A DNA stretch of 64,000 bases from contig NZ_SCMB01000001.1 of assembly GCF_014323605.1 (NCBI RefSeq), positions 1 to 64,000 on the forward strand. The letters run 5' to 3'. The notes beneath the pieces were generated by a model. That model had not been told where the DNA came from, made no database searches, and saw nothing but the letters and a program-made list of their open reading frames with translations. Below, one piece after another: positions 1 through 8,235 of this stretch. Numbering within the stretch: position 1 is the stretch's first letter; each line of letters starts with the position of its first letter. The stretch comes from Lactobacillus kimbladii. GTDB taxonomy: Bacteria; Bacillota; Bacilli; Lactobacillales; Lactobacillaceae. The position numbers and the translations under genes were made by a program.

Positions 1-237
1 TTTTATTTTCCCAGATTCAGCCGCTTTTGTCAAGCACTTTTTTCTGAGTCCTTTTCGCCGTCTTGCCAGACAGCGTTTATTATCTTACTAAAGCAGCTCG
101 CTTTTGTCAACTGCTTTTGCTCGATTTTTTTGCGCTGCCTGAGAGGCCTCTTGCCTTGCGGCTCATTGCCCGACGACAGTTATTAATACTAGCAATTATT
201 TTTGCCTTTTGCAAGTCTTTTTTACAAAAATTTTAGT
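1..237. repeat. Non-coding block of imperfect repeats
   Basis: No gene is visible here. Related units recur: CGCTTTTGTCAA near 20 and again near 100, with TTTTGCAAGTCTTTTTT near 208; and GACAGCGTTTATTATCTTACTA near 71-92 echoed by GACAGTTATTAATACTAGCA near 174-193. Each unit ends in a T-rich tract. A perfect AGAGGCCTCT palindrome lies near 141. Blocks of this flavour occur near rRNA operons in lactobacilli, as I recall, but no rRNA is in view. The function is unknown. Confidence 0.45.
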
Positions 238-756
238 TCAATCAGCTTTTTTTATGGATTGCTCAATATGAACCAATAATAAATGGATACTCTGATATAC
301 ATCCCTGATATCATGTCGGCATTCATCTACCACCCAGTTAAAAACAATAGCATAAATTCCGTTTGCTACTAATTCAACTTTGTGAACTGAAAATGGACCT
401 CTAGGTCGCATGTAATTCTCTATTGCTTTAGCATATTCTTTTCGCAAAACGCGATAAAATTCTGGTGGATCTTGTGCAATTCTATTGAGGTTGATATAGA
501 ATATCTTATTTTCTTTTATTTTCTGCAACATCCGGTAGAACATTCGGTCCATCGTTTCTCCATCTACACTTCGTAATGTCCGCCTAGTTTGTAGAGTTAA
601 AACTGAAGTAAATAAATCACAAATATTGCGATATTTTGTATAAAAAACCCCACGATTTATATTTAACTTCTTACAAAACTTAGTTACAGTGTACTTATAA
701 ACTCTATATTTTGACAGCTCTAACATGAGAACTTGCTCAGTCTTTGTTAAGCTCAT
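238..756 (-). CDS. TetR-family-like transcriptional regulator
   Basis: A 172-residue protein whose N-terminal third resembles a TetR helix-turn-helix: residues about 23-48 contain TVTKFCKKLNINRGVFYTKY, where the GVFYTKY stretch fits the TetR recognition helix (typically sxgtfYrhF). The remaining helical part would be the ligand/dimer domain and has no motif I recognise. It is a single gene; the next gene in the same direction starts more than 200 bp upstream, so it is probably transcribed alone. Target and inducer cannot be read from the sequence. TetR membership is inferred from the HTH and size. Confidence 0.7.
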   Translation of the reverse strand: MSLTKTEQVLMLELSKYRVYKYTVTKFCKKLNINRGVFYTKYRNICDLFTSVLTLQTRRTLRSVDGETMDRMFYRMLQKIKENKIFYINLNRIAQDPPEFYRVLRKEYAKAIENYMRPRGPFSVHKVELVANGIYAIVFNWVVDECRHDIRDVYQSIHLLLVHIEQSIKKAD

Positions 757-891
757 ATCTATCGCTCCTACTTATAGTATCATAAGTATATCAATAATAG
801 TCATGTCGAGCAATACTATCTTGGAAAAAAATGATGTTATTTTTAAAAAGCTAAAAAAGTACTTAAAAGGGCAGTATTCTTTAATTTGTCT

Positions 892-935
892 GCTAAATAA
901 AAAACCAACAACTACTAAAATCGTAGGTTGGTTTT
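892..935 (-). terminator. Intrinsic terminator after the DEAD-box helicase gene
   Basis: AAAACCAAC (901-909) pairs with GTTGGTTTT (927-935) and CTAC (912-915) with GTAG (923-926). Read on the - strand the stem is followed by a T-rich tail, so it ends the helicase/nrnA transcript. Confidence 0.8.
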
Positions 936-969
936 CAGATAATAAGTTAAATATGATTTTTATTTTAAA

Positions 970-2331
970 TTAGGTTTGACTATCACGCCTATTTTTTCTT
1001 TGGCGCTTGGCCTTACGAATTTTACTACGTTGCTCAATTTTATTTTTTTGCGCTCTATCTTGTTGAATAGCTCTTTTAATCTTTTTCTTATAGCCTGGTT
1101 TACGCTTTTTTTGTGCTTTTTTTACCATCCCTCTTACCTTATTATCAAGGCCTTGAGAAGTTGACTTTCTTAACTTGCGGTTATGATAATGCGTCCGTGG
1201 TATGAGAGAATTATCTTTAATTTCGACAAAATCAAAATGAATTCCCATTTTTTCCAGCTTAAGGATTTGATTCATTTCTTCTTCACGAATTAAGGTAATG
1301 GCATGACCACTCATCCCATTTCGTCCGGTTCTACCAATACGATGAATCACAAATTCTAATTCGCGGGGGATTTCATAATTAATAACCAAGCTGACACCTT
1401 CAATATCAATGCCACGTGCAGCTAGATCAGTTGCCACTACATACTGGTATTGTCCGGCCTCTACCTCACGCATTGTTCTTTTACGTTCGCGCTCAGTAAT
1501 TCCACCATGAATCTTAGCCACTTTTAAGCCCTGATTAATGAGAAATTCTGCCAGTTCATCAACAGTTTGCTTTGTGTTAGCAAAAATAAGTGCCAAATAC
1601 GGCTGGCCCATTGTTAATAATTGATAGAGTACTTTTTTACGACTTTTTGAGCCAATATCAAGCAAATCGTTTTTGACCGTTGGCGAGATAACGGTGGGAT
1701 TATCTATGATAATAGTTTCAGGCTTTGCCATGTATTTACGTAAAAAGTTAGCCAACTTAACCGGAATTGTAGCCGAAAAAGCAGTTAAAACACAATTTTG
1801 AGGCAATCTTTGAGCAATAAAATCAATTTCACTCAAAAAGCCCATGTCCAAAGTCATATCGGCTTCGTCAATAACAAAGTTTTTGACATAATCTAATGGC
1901 AAAATCTTTGTTTCAACGAAATCATGTAGTCTGCCGGGAGTGGCAACCACAATCTGAGGTTTATGGCTAGAAATCTTATCGACTTGTCGCTCACGGTCGC
2001 TACCGCCAGCTAGATGTGCAATGGGAATGTCTAAACCGGAAGCATCCCTTAACTGGCGTGCAACTTGATATAATTGCTGTGCAAGTTCACGACTAGGCGT
2101 AGTCAAAATTGCTTGAGGATACTGAAGATTTTCGTCAATTTCATTCATAACAGGAATCAAAAAGGCGTGAGTTTTACCCGAACCGGTAACTGCTTGCACT
2201 ACAGCATTTTTGTGTGCCATTAAAACAGGGATCACTTTTTCCTGCACCTCAGTCGGTTTAACAAAATTAATCTTTTTTAATCCCTGCCTGATTGCTGGAT
2301 TTATCTGCTCGTTTTCAAAAATATTATTCAT
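970..2331 (-). CDS. cshB: DEAD-box ATP-dependent RNA helicase (CshB-type)
   Basis: ATP-dependent RNA unwinding in RNA decay and ribosome assembly, cytoplasmic. All helicase motifs are present: Q-motif region near residue 24, Walker A AVTGSGKT (47-54), PSREL (79-83), TPGR (131-134), DEAD (155-158), SAT (186-188), then ARGID and HRIGRTGR in the second RecA domain. The protein ends in a roughly 60-residue, strongly Lys/Arg-rich tail that probably binds RNA. Size (453 aa) and tail fit B. subtilis CshB (known from the family). Its ATG overlaps the end of nrnA by 8 nt (ATGAATAA), implying translational coupling. A terminator follows at 892-935. Confidence 0.9.
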   Translation of the reverse strand: MNNIFENEQINPAIRQGLKKINFVKPTEVQEKVIPVLMAHKNAVVQAVTGSGKTHAFLIPVMNEIDENLQYPQAILTTPSRELAQQLYQVARQLRDASGLDIPIAHLAGGSDRERQVDKISSHKPQIVVATPGRLHDFVETKILPLDYVKNFVIDEADMTLDMGFLSEIDFIAQRLPQNCVLTAFSATIPVKLANFLRKYMAKPETIIIDNPTVISPTVKNDLLDIGSKSRKKVLYQLLTMGQPYLALIFANTKQTVDELAEFLINQGLKVAKIHGGITERERKRTMREVEAGQYQYVVATDLAARGIDIEGVSLVINYEIPRELEFVIHRIGRTGRNGMSGHAITLIREEEMNQILKLEKMGIHFDFVEIKDNSLIPRTHYHNRKLRKSTSQGLDNKVRGMVKKAQKKRKPGYKKKIKRAIQQDRAQKNKIEQRSKIRKAKRQRKNRRDSQT

Positions 2332-3280
2332 GTTCCTCTTGATATTCCTTGGTTACCTGAACTAATTCTGCGAAAATTTGTTTCACTTCCGCCATGTCTT
2401 TTGCGTTAGCTCCACTTGCTAAAGCGTGACCGCCGCCATCATGTTTTGCTGCTAATTCGTTAATTACTGGTCCCTTTGAACGATAATGGACTCTGAATGT
2501 ACCATCTGGTTTTTCCACAAAAACATTCCAGGCAATGATATCCTTAATTCGACCGGGAGTAGAAACAGTACATGAAGCTTGTTCTGAATCTACACCCAAT
2601 TTATACAAAGTATCTTGAGTTAAAATTGCATAGGCTGCACCACTAGCATCGACTTTCATATACTCCAAAACTTCAGCCTGAAGTTTTGCCTGTTCGAAGG
2701 TAACATCACTGATATTACGCGCAATTTCATTAATATTAATTCCGGTCGCTGCCAATTTAGCCGCAATTTTAAAAGTATGATCTGTGGTTTCAGGATACAT
2801 AAATCTACCCGTATCACCCACTATTCCAGCATAAAGAGGATAGGCTACTTCAGCAGTAAGTGGCATTTTTTCAGTAATAATAAAATCAGCTACAATCTGC
2901 GAAGCAGCAGGAGCCTGATCATCAACAAAACTCATATTAGCATAGGGTTCAACATCTGGATGATGATCAATTTTTATTAAAAAATCGCCTTTATTATATA
3001 ATTTATTTGAAATACGGGCTGTATTTCCTGTGTCTGTGGTGATTACAAGAGCTCCTTCATAATCTTTTTCAGTCACTTGATCCATATGATTGATCCATGT
3101 CAGGTCGCCTTCATCATTTTCTCCAGCACACAAAATTTTCTTACTTGGGAACTGCAGCTTTAAAGAACGTGCAAGTCCCGCTTGAGAACCTAAAGCATCA
3201 GGATCTGGACTAGTGTGTCTATGCAAAATAATGGTATCATATTGTGTGATTTTTTGATATATTTCGGTAAAAGTATTCAT
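2324..3280 (-). CDS. nrnA: Bifunctional oligoribonuclease / pAp phosphatase, DHH family
   Basis: DHH/DHHA1 phosphoesterase of 318 aa. The N-terminal DHH domain shows SPDPDALGS (about 24-32), DTG (about 103) and the signature IDHHPD (about 129-134), which ligate Mn2+. The C-terminal DHHA1 domain has GGGHALASG near residue 285, the substrate-binding glycine loop. NrnA-type enzymes degrade nano-RNAs of 2-5 nt and convert 3'-phosphoadenosine 5'-phosphate to AMP. The start is ATG behind an AAAGGAG site. The gene is cotranscribed with the RNA helicase downstream, which fits a role in RNA turnover. Confidence 0.9.
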   Translation of the reverse strand: MNTFTEIYQKITQYDTIILHRHTSPDPDALGSQAGLARSLKLQFPSKKILCAGENDEGDLTWINHMDQVTEKDYEGALVITTDTGNTARISNKLYNKGDFLIKIDHHPDVEPYANMSFVDDQAPAASQIVADFIITEKMPLTAEVAYPLYAGIVGDTGRFMYPETTDHTFKIAAKLAATGININEIARNISDVTFEQAKLQAEVLEYMKVDASGAAYAILTQDTLYKLGVDSEQASCTVSTPGRIKDIIAWNVFVEKPDGTFRVHYRSKGPVINELAAKHDGGGHALASGANAKDMAEVKQIFAELVQVTKEYQEEHE

Positions 3281-3326
3281 ATCTAAACTCCTTTGTTACT
3301 TAGATAAATTCCAGCCTAAACAACTT

Positions 3327-4463
3327 TTAATGCTTAAATAAATCCAAATCCATATTTTCATAGTCTGCTTCGGTAAAATCTGTAGCTGTTACACCCAAAA
3401 GTCTTATGCCATCACTTAAAAATGAACTGGAAATAGGATCAAAAAGTTCTTTAGCAGCATCGTATAGTTCTAATGGATTATTAGTAGCATGATCAAGCTT
3501 ACGTCTTTTAGTAACAGTCTTAAAGTCACTGTTACGAATTTTTAAAACAACCGTATTGGCATAAAAATTGCGCTCAATTAGCTTATCAGCCAGATCATTA
3601 ACATAATTACGCAAATTTGTCAGTGCAGTTTGTTCATTGTAAACACTAGGTTCATAGGATCGTTCAATACCAATAGATTTGCGATTACGCTCGTCATCAG
3701 GAATTACTCGGGATAAATCAATACCGTTTGCGTGCTCTGCCATTAAATATCCCATACGATTGAAATGTTTTATTAAATCACGAACATGCATTTTTTGCAA
3801 CCCATGACCTGTAAAAATTCCCATTTCTGCTAATTTTGCTTGAGTTTTTGGACCGATACCATGAAACTGAGCAATTTTTTGCTTTGCTAAAAATTCTTTA
3901 GCTTCATCTGGCAAAATAAGACTGCGGCCAAATGGCTTCGAATACTCAGAACCCATTTTTGCTAAAAATTTGTTATATGTGACGCCAAAAGAACAGTTAA
4001 GACCAACTTCTTTTTTTATTTTCTTCTGAAGATTAATTGCAATCTGCAACGCAGAGGTTATCCCTAATTTGTTTTCAGTTACATCCAAATACGCTTCATC
4101 AAGCGCGATAGATTGGACGTTATCAGTAATTTCATGCATCAACTGATGTATTTCAGCAGAAACACTATGATATTTGGTAAAATTTGGGCTCAAAAATACC
4201 AATTTATTTTTCGGTATCAGTCTTAAGGCCTTAATCGCTGGCATAGCCGAATGAACGCCATATTGACGAGCAATATAATTAGCTGTTGCAATCACACCAT
4301 GACCGTGATAATTTCTCGGATCTTGACCAATTACTAGTGCTTTATTTTTTAATTCAGGATTATCGCGTGTTTCTACAGATGCATAAAAAGCATCCATATC
4401 AAGATGAATAATTTTTCTATGTGTATCATTTTTAGGCAAAAGGCCATCGTCAAAATTACTCAT
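3327..4463 (-). CDS. dinB: DNA polymerase IV (Y-family translesion polymerase)
   Basis: Error-prone polymerase that bypasses damaged bases. The palm domain has HLDMDAFYASVE near residue 20 (first catalytic Asp and the aromatic steric-gate region) and IALDEAYLDVT with the paired acidic residues near 115. A helix-hairpin-helix region (IGPKTQAKL) and a little-finger domain follow. I chose the ATG at 4463 (378 aa): the frame stays open further upstream, but that extension lies inside zwf and lacks family sequence. This start overlaps the zwf stop by 8 nt (ATGAGTAA), suggesting coupled translation. No LexA-box was identified. Confidence 0.9.
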   Translation of the reverse strand: MSNFDDGLLPKNDTHRKIIHLDMDAFYASVETRDNPELKNKALVIGQDPRNYHGHGVIATANYIARQYGVHSAMPAIKALRLIPKNKLVFLSPNFTKYHSVSAEIHQLMHEITDNVQSIALDEAYLDVTENKLGITSALQIAINLQKKIKKEVGLNCSFGVTYNKFLAKMGSEYSKPFGRSLILPDEAKEFLAKQKIAQFHGIGPKTQAKLAEMGIFTGHGLQKMHVRDLIKHFNRMGYLMAEHANGIDLSRVIPDDERNRKSIGIERSYEPSVYNEQTALTNLRNYVNDLADKLIERNFYANTVVLKIRNSDFKTVTKRRKLDHATNNPLELYDAAKELFDPISSSFLSDGIRLLGVTATDFTEADYENMDLDLFKH

Positions 4464-5904
4464 AAATCCAACGCTCTGTCGGTGACTCAAAAATTTTAGC
4501 AGCTGATTTAGGACCCATTCTGTATGGCAAATATTGTTCAGGTTCTTGACCCTGTTCGTTTTCTTTTTGCCAAGCTTCTTCAACATGGTCAATAAATTTC
4601 CAATAGTTTTTTAGTTCACTCCAGTGAGTAAAATTAGTTGAATCATTTACAAAAACATCATGCAGCAAACGTTCATAACCATCTGGTACCTGTTTTTGCT
4701 CTTCACTTGTAAGTCCGTAGCTTAAATTCTCACGTCTGATTCCAGTTTCATTGATTTTTTTACCGTTAATAGTAATAAAAATTTGCATCTGCGGATCTAT
4801 AATGATTGAAATATTATTTGAATGAGCCATGCCATACTGATTCGACATATGCTTTAAAACAATGTCAATCCTATTTTTCTTTTCTCTCATTTCTTTACCA
4901 GTTCTAAAATAAATTGGTAAATCTGCCAGTGGCCCCTTTTTAAACTTTACTTCACCTGCTACATAGGTTTCCGTATGAGAATCCTCAGCAACATTAGGCT
5001 CTTGACGATAGCCAAAGGTGACATCGCTTCCAAGATATTGCCCCCTCACAAAATGCCGCGCAATTTCATCTTCTGTGGGAATTATCATACTATCAAGAAG
5101 TTCTTGCTTTGCTTTGTGGATACTTTGTGAAGTCAAATCCTTAGGCTCTGGCATTGCAAGCAAAGTTATGATTTGGAATATATGATTCTGTACCATATCG
5201 CGCAAAGCTCCTGATGTTTCGTAATATCCACCTCGAGCCTCAACTCCAAGTTGCTCAGCCAAAGTGACCTGAACGTTTTTAATATTATGATTATTCCAAA
5301 TATTTTTAATCAATGGATTAGTAAGCCTCATTGGTAAAATGTTCTGAATCATTTCCTTGCCTAAATAATGATCAATCCGAAAGATATCATCTTCAGCAAA
5401 AGATGCAGTTATTTGCTTGTTCAACTCTTCTGCCGTGGCAAGATCACGACCAAAAGGCTTTTCAACAACTATGCGGTTAAAACCTGAGCTGGTTAAATGT
5501 TGATCATTAATATGTTCAGCAATAGTACCAAAGAATTTAGGAGCCATCGCCATGTAGAAAATACGATTTCCCTGTGCACTATATCGATCGTCAAGATCTT
5601 GCGCCAAATTTTTCAAGGTTTCATAGTGTTCCACATTTGTCACATCATGAGACTGATAGTAAAAATGACTGGCAAACGCAGCTAAATCATTTTCATCCAC
5701 TTCATTATGTGTTTCGTGCACAGCGTCACTCACTTGGTCGCGCAAATATTCATGTGACCAGGGACGACGAGCCGTGCCAATTACAGCAAAATTATCGTGA
5801 ATTAAACCTTGTTCAAATAAATTAAACAGTGCTGGGTATAGCTTCCTATGTGCTAAATCTCCACTACCACCAAAGATAATCATAATTACCGGAATATTAT
5901 TCAT
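4456..5904 (-). CDS. zwf: Glucose-6-phosphate 1-dehydrogenase
   Basis: Oxidises glucose 6-phosphate to 6-phosphogluconolactone, making NADPH at the entry of the pentose phosphate pathway. The nucleotide loop GGSGDLAHRKLYPAL is at residues 12-26 and the substrate signature RIDHYLGKE at 176-184. The length of 482 aa is typical. ATG start with AAAGGA upstream. It is followed by dinB with an 8-nt overlap, so the sugar enzyme and the translesion polymerase probably share a transcript. Promoter elements were not resolved in the 140 bp upstream. Confidence 0.95.
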   Translation of the reverse strand: MNNIPVIMIIFGGSGDLAHRKLYPALFNLFEQGLIHDNFAVIGTARRPWSHEYLRDQVSDAVHETHNEVDENDLAAFASHFYYQSHDVTNVEHYETLKNLAQDLDDRYSAQGNRIFYMAMAPKFFGTIAEHINDQHLTSSGFNRIVVEKPFGRDLATAEELNKQITASFAEDDIFRIDHYLGKEMIQNILPMRLTNPLIKNIWNNHNIKNVQVTLAEQLGVEARGGYYETSGALRDMVQNHIFQIITLLAMPEPKDLTSQSIHKAKQELLDSMIIPTEDEIARHFVRGQYLGSDVTFGYRQEPNVAEDSHTETYVAGEVKFKKGPLADLPIYFRTGKEMREKKNRIDIVLKHMSNQYGMAHSNNISIIIDPQMQIFITINGKKINETGIRRENLSYGLTSEEQKQVPDGYERLLHDVFVNDSTNFTHWSELKNYWKFIDHVEEAWQKENEQGQEPEQYLPYRMGPKSAAKIFESPTERWIYE

Positions 5905-6010
5905 GAAAAAATCCTTTCTGTTACCTTTTTACACTAGTTTTATTTTATACTATTTTGCCGGTAAACTCGCGCTTTGAGCAACATTTGCCAATATTTGTTT
6001 ACTAATTTTG

Positions 6011-6040
6011 GTAACAAAAAAGTGCCTTGAAGGCACTTAA
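6011..6040 (-). terminator. Intrinsic terminator of the mutS-yajC operon
   Basis: AAGTGCCTT (6020-6028) pairs with AAGGCACTT on the other arm (6030-6038), closing a very short loop. On the - strand it is followed by TTTTTTGTT. It separates yajC from zwf. Confidence 0.8.
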
Positions 6041-6050
6041 GTAACTGCTT

Positions 6051-6515
6051 TTATTTTGAATCGTCAGGAGTTTCATCAGATGAACTGGCTGGTCTTTCTT
6101 CAGTTGACTTTTCCGCTGGCTTATCTGGTTTCTGATCCGTTGTCGGTTCACTTTGCTCTGATTCTTCAGCTTTATCAGTACTTTCAGAAGTAGCAACTGG
6201 TTCAGCATTAGCCGTATTATTTGGCAAAATTTGCTGTACTGCCATTCTACTAAAAGTTAAATAAATCCCATCAGCATCAAGCACAACAGTTTTGTCTTTG
6301 GTATTAACGGAATCAATTTTACCGTGAAGACCATCAATCATGATGACGCTGTCACCTTTCTTCAATTGATTCATCATTTCCATTTTCTTTTGTTGTTGCT
6401 TTTTTTGGGGTTTGATCATAGTAAAATACATTAAGGCAATCAAAACTACAAAAACTATGATTGTCCACATAGTACTACCTGAATTATTAGCCTGTGCTAA
6501 AAATAAATTATTCAC
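6051..6515 (-). CDS. yajC: Preprotein translocase subunit YajC
   Basis: Small membrane protein associated with the Sec translocase. One N-terminal transmembrane helix (TMWTIIVFVVLIALMYFTMI region, about 16-34) is followed by KPQKKQQQKK and the YajC beta domain (GDSVIMIDGLHGKI). The C-terminal third is an acidic, Ser/Thr/Glu/Pro-rich tail, unusually long for YajC (154 aa overall) and probably disordered. I chose GTG at 6515 because GAGGAG lies 7 nt upstream; an in-frame ATG at 6545 has no such site. It follows ruvB, the usual lactobacillus order. A second YajC-like gene is at 22010. Confidence 0.88.
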   Translation of the reverse strand: MNNLFLAQANNSGSTMWTIIVFVVLIALMYFTMIKPQKKQQQKKMEMMNQLKKGDSVIMIDGLHGKIDSVNTKDKTVVLDADGIYLTFSRMAVQQILPNNTANAEPVATSESTDKAEESEQSEPTTDQKPDKPAEKSTEERPASSSDETPDDSK

Positions 6516-6586
6516 TTTTACACTCCTCAAATTAAAATTAATCATTGTCTAAATATTTATTATACAGAAAATAACAAACATTTGCA

Positions 6587-7609
6587 TTACTTGTTTGGCA
6601 GCGGCAGTCCCAAATGACTATAAGCCTTCTCTGTTACCATTCTTCCTCTAGGTGTCATTAACAAAAAACCATTCTGCATCAAATAAGGTTCGTAAAGAGA
6701 TTGAATTGTTTCTACATCTTCACCAGTATTAGCAGCTAGTGTCCTAATTCCTACAGGACCACCATGATATTTTTCAATAATTACACGCAAAATTTTACGA
6801 TCAGTCTGATCAAGACCCTCATCATCAACTTGCAATTGCCGTAAAGAATCTGTCGTAGTTTTAAAAGAAATTATTTCTTCTCCTTTAACTTGTGCAAAAT
6901 CACGCACTCTTCTCAATAAACGGTTGGCTACACGTGGTGTGCCCCTTGATCTGCGAGCTAATTCATGTGCGGCCTGGGGGTCAATTTGAATGTTAAAAAC
7001 TTTGCTGGAACGAGAAATGATTTTTTCTAATTCTTCCACAGTATAATACTGCAAATGTTCAACAATACCAAAACGTCCACGCAATGGTGCAGACAATTGT
7101 CCGGCTAAAGTGGTTGCGCCAACTAAAGTAAAGGGTGGCAAGGGAACATGTACTGCATGGGTAGTCTGGCCTTCACCAATTACGATATCAACATAATAAT
7201 CTTCCATAGCAGAGTAAAGAACTTCTTCAATTGGCTTTGCCAAGCGATGGATTTCATCAATAAATAAAATATCACCAGGATCCAGATCGGTTAATAAAGC
7301 AACCAAGTCTCCAGCCTTTTCAATTGCAGGTCCACTAGTGCTTTTCAAATGAACACCTAGTTCATTCGCTATTACAAAGGCTAAGGTAGTTTTACCTAAT
7401 CCTGGAGGGCCATAAAGCAGAACATGATCAAGAGCCTCATCCCTTTTTTTAGCAGCTTTAATATAAACTGCCATTTCTTTTTTGACACGATTTTGACCTA
7501 AATATTCCTTTAAAGTTTGAGGACGTAAAGGAAACTCAGCTTGCTTTTCTTCCTGTCCCTGTGTCTCTCCAGAAACAATACTGTTATCGTCTTCTGCCAC
7601 CTGTTTCAC
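6587..7609 (-). CDS. ruvB: Holliday junction branch-migration ATPase RuvB
   Basis: AAA+ motor that, with RuvA, drives branch migration of Holliday junctions. Walker [12 protein letters not shown] lies near residue 66, Walker B FIDEIHR near 117, an arginine finger in APLRGRFG near 180, and the C-terminal winged helix includes [13 protein letters not shown]. Length 340 aa is normal. The start is GTG at 7609; a second in-frame GTG three codons later (7600) is better spaced from AAAGGGAAG and may be the true start. It lies directly downstream of ruvA. Confidence 0.95.
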   Translation of the reverse strand: MKQVAEDDNSIVSGETQGQEEKQAEFPLRPQTLKEYLGQNRVKKEMAVYIKAAKKRDEALDHVLLYGPPGLGKTTLAFVIANELGVHLKSTSGPAIEKAGDLVALLTDLDPGDILFIDEIHRLAKPIEEVLYSAMEDYYVDIVIGEGQTTHAVHVPLPPFTLVGATTLAGQLSAPLRGRFGIVEHLQYYTVEELEKIISRSSKVFNIQIDPQAAHELARRSRGTPRVANRLLRRVRDFAQVKGEEIISFKTTTDSLRQLQVDDEGLDQTDRKILRVIIEKYHGGPVGIRTLAANTGEDVETIQSLYEPYLMQNGFLLMTPRGRMVTEKAYSHLGLPLPNK

Positions 7610-7644
7610 TTCCCTTTAAAACATTAATTTTATTATAACAATAT

Positions 7645-8229
7645 TTACTTCTTTAAGAGAAGAGCCAAACCTTTTTTAATGTACTGATCTGCTGTTGTCT
7701 TTTCCTCTTCTATTAAAGCCGGTGTAATCCTGTCTACTTCTTTTTTAGTATAACCTAATGCCAATAATGCTAATAATGCATCATTTAATTCTGGAGTTAT
7801 TTCTGCTAAAGCTTCTTTATTTGCATTCTTGACATAGTCTCCTAATTTACCCTTTAAATCAAGGACAATTTGTGAAGCTGTTTTTTTGCCTACACCAGGA
7901 AAACGAGTTAGGTATTTCACCTCACCCTGTTCAATTGCTTCTGCTAGAGAATTACTGTCTTCAGCAGCCATAATTGCTAAAGCAGACTTTGGTCCGATAC
8001 CACTGACACTTAAAAGTTTCAAAAACAATCCTTTATCATCTTCAGTCTGGAAACCATATAAAGTGACTCCTGTATCTCGCACAATTTGCTCTATAAAAAC
8101 TCGCACTTTTTGTCCTTCTTGGTATGCATATGGTGAGGGACTAAAGACCTTGTAGCCTATTCCATTTACGTCAACTACTATAAAATCTGGCTTAACTATT
8201 GTAATATTACCATTTAAATATTCATACAT
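7645..8229 (-). CDS. ruvA: Holliday junction-binding protein RuvA
   Basis: Forms the tetramer that holds four-way junctions open and loads RuvB. The N-terminal OB-fold starts MYEYLNGNI. Two helix-hairpin-helix units are visible: [15 protein letters not shown] near residue 75 and [20 protein letters not shown] near 110. A short C-terminal domain III ([11 protein letters not shown]) contacts RuvB. 194 aa. It begins 6 nt after the mutL stop and has a weak ribosome site of its own, so translation probably relies on coupling to mutL. Confidence 0.95.
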   Translation of the reverse strand: MYEYLNGNITIVKPDFIVVDVNGIGYKVFSPSPYAYQEGQKVRVFIEQIVRDTGVTLYGFQTEDDKGLFLKLLSVSGIGPKSALAIMAAEDSNSLAEAIEQGEVKYLTRFPGVGKKTASQIVLDLKGKLGDYVKNANKEALAEITPELNDALLALLALGYTKKEVDRITPALIEEEKTTADQYIKKGLALLLKK

Positions 8230-8235
8230 TTGTTG

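Noticed and set aside
725-973. 82-codon open frame on the + strand
   Set aside because: It runs through the tetR 5' region and the helicase terminator, has no ribosome site and poor composition; the terminator hairpin makes translation through it unlikely.
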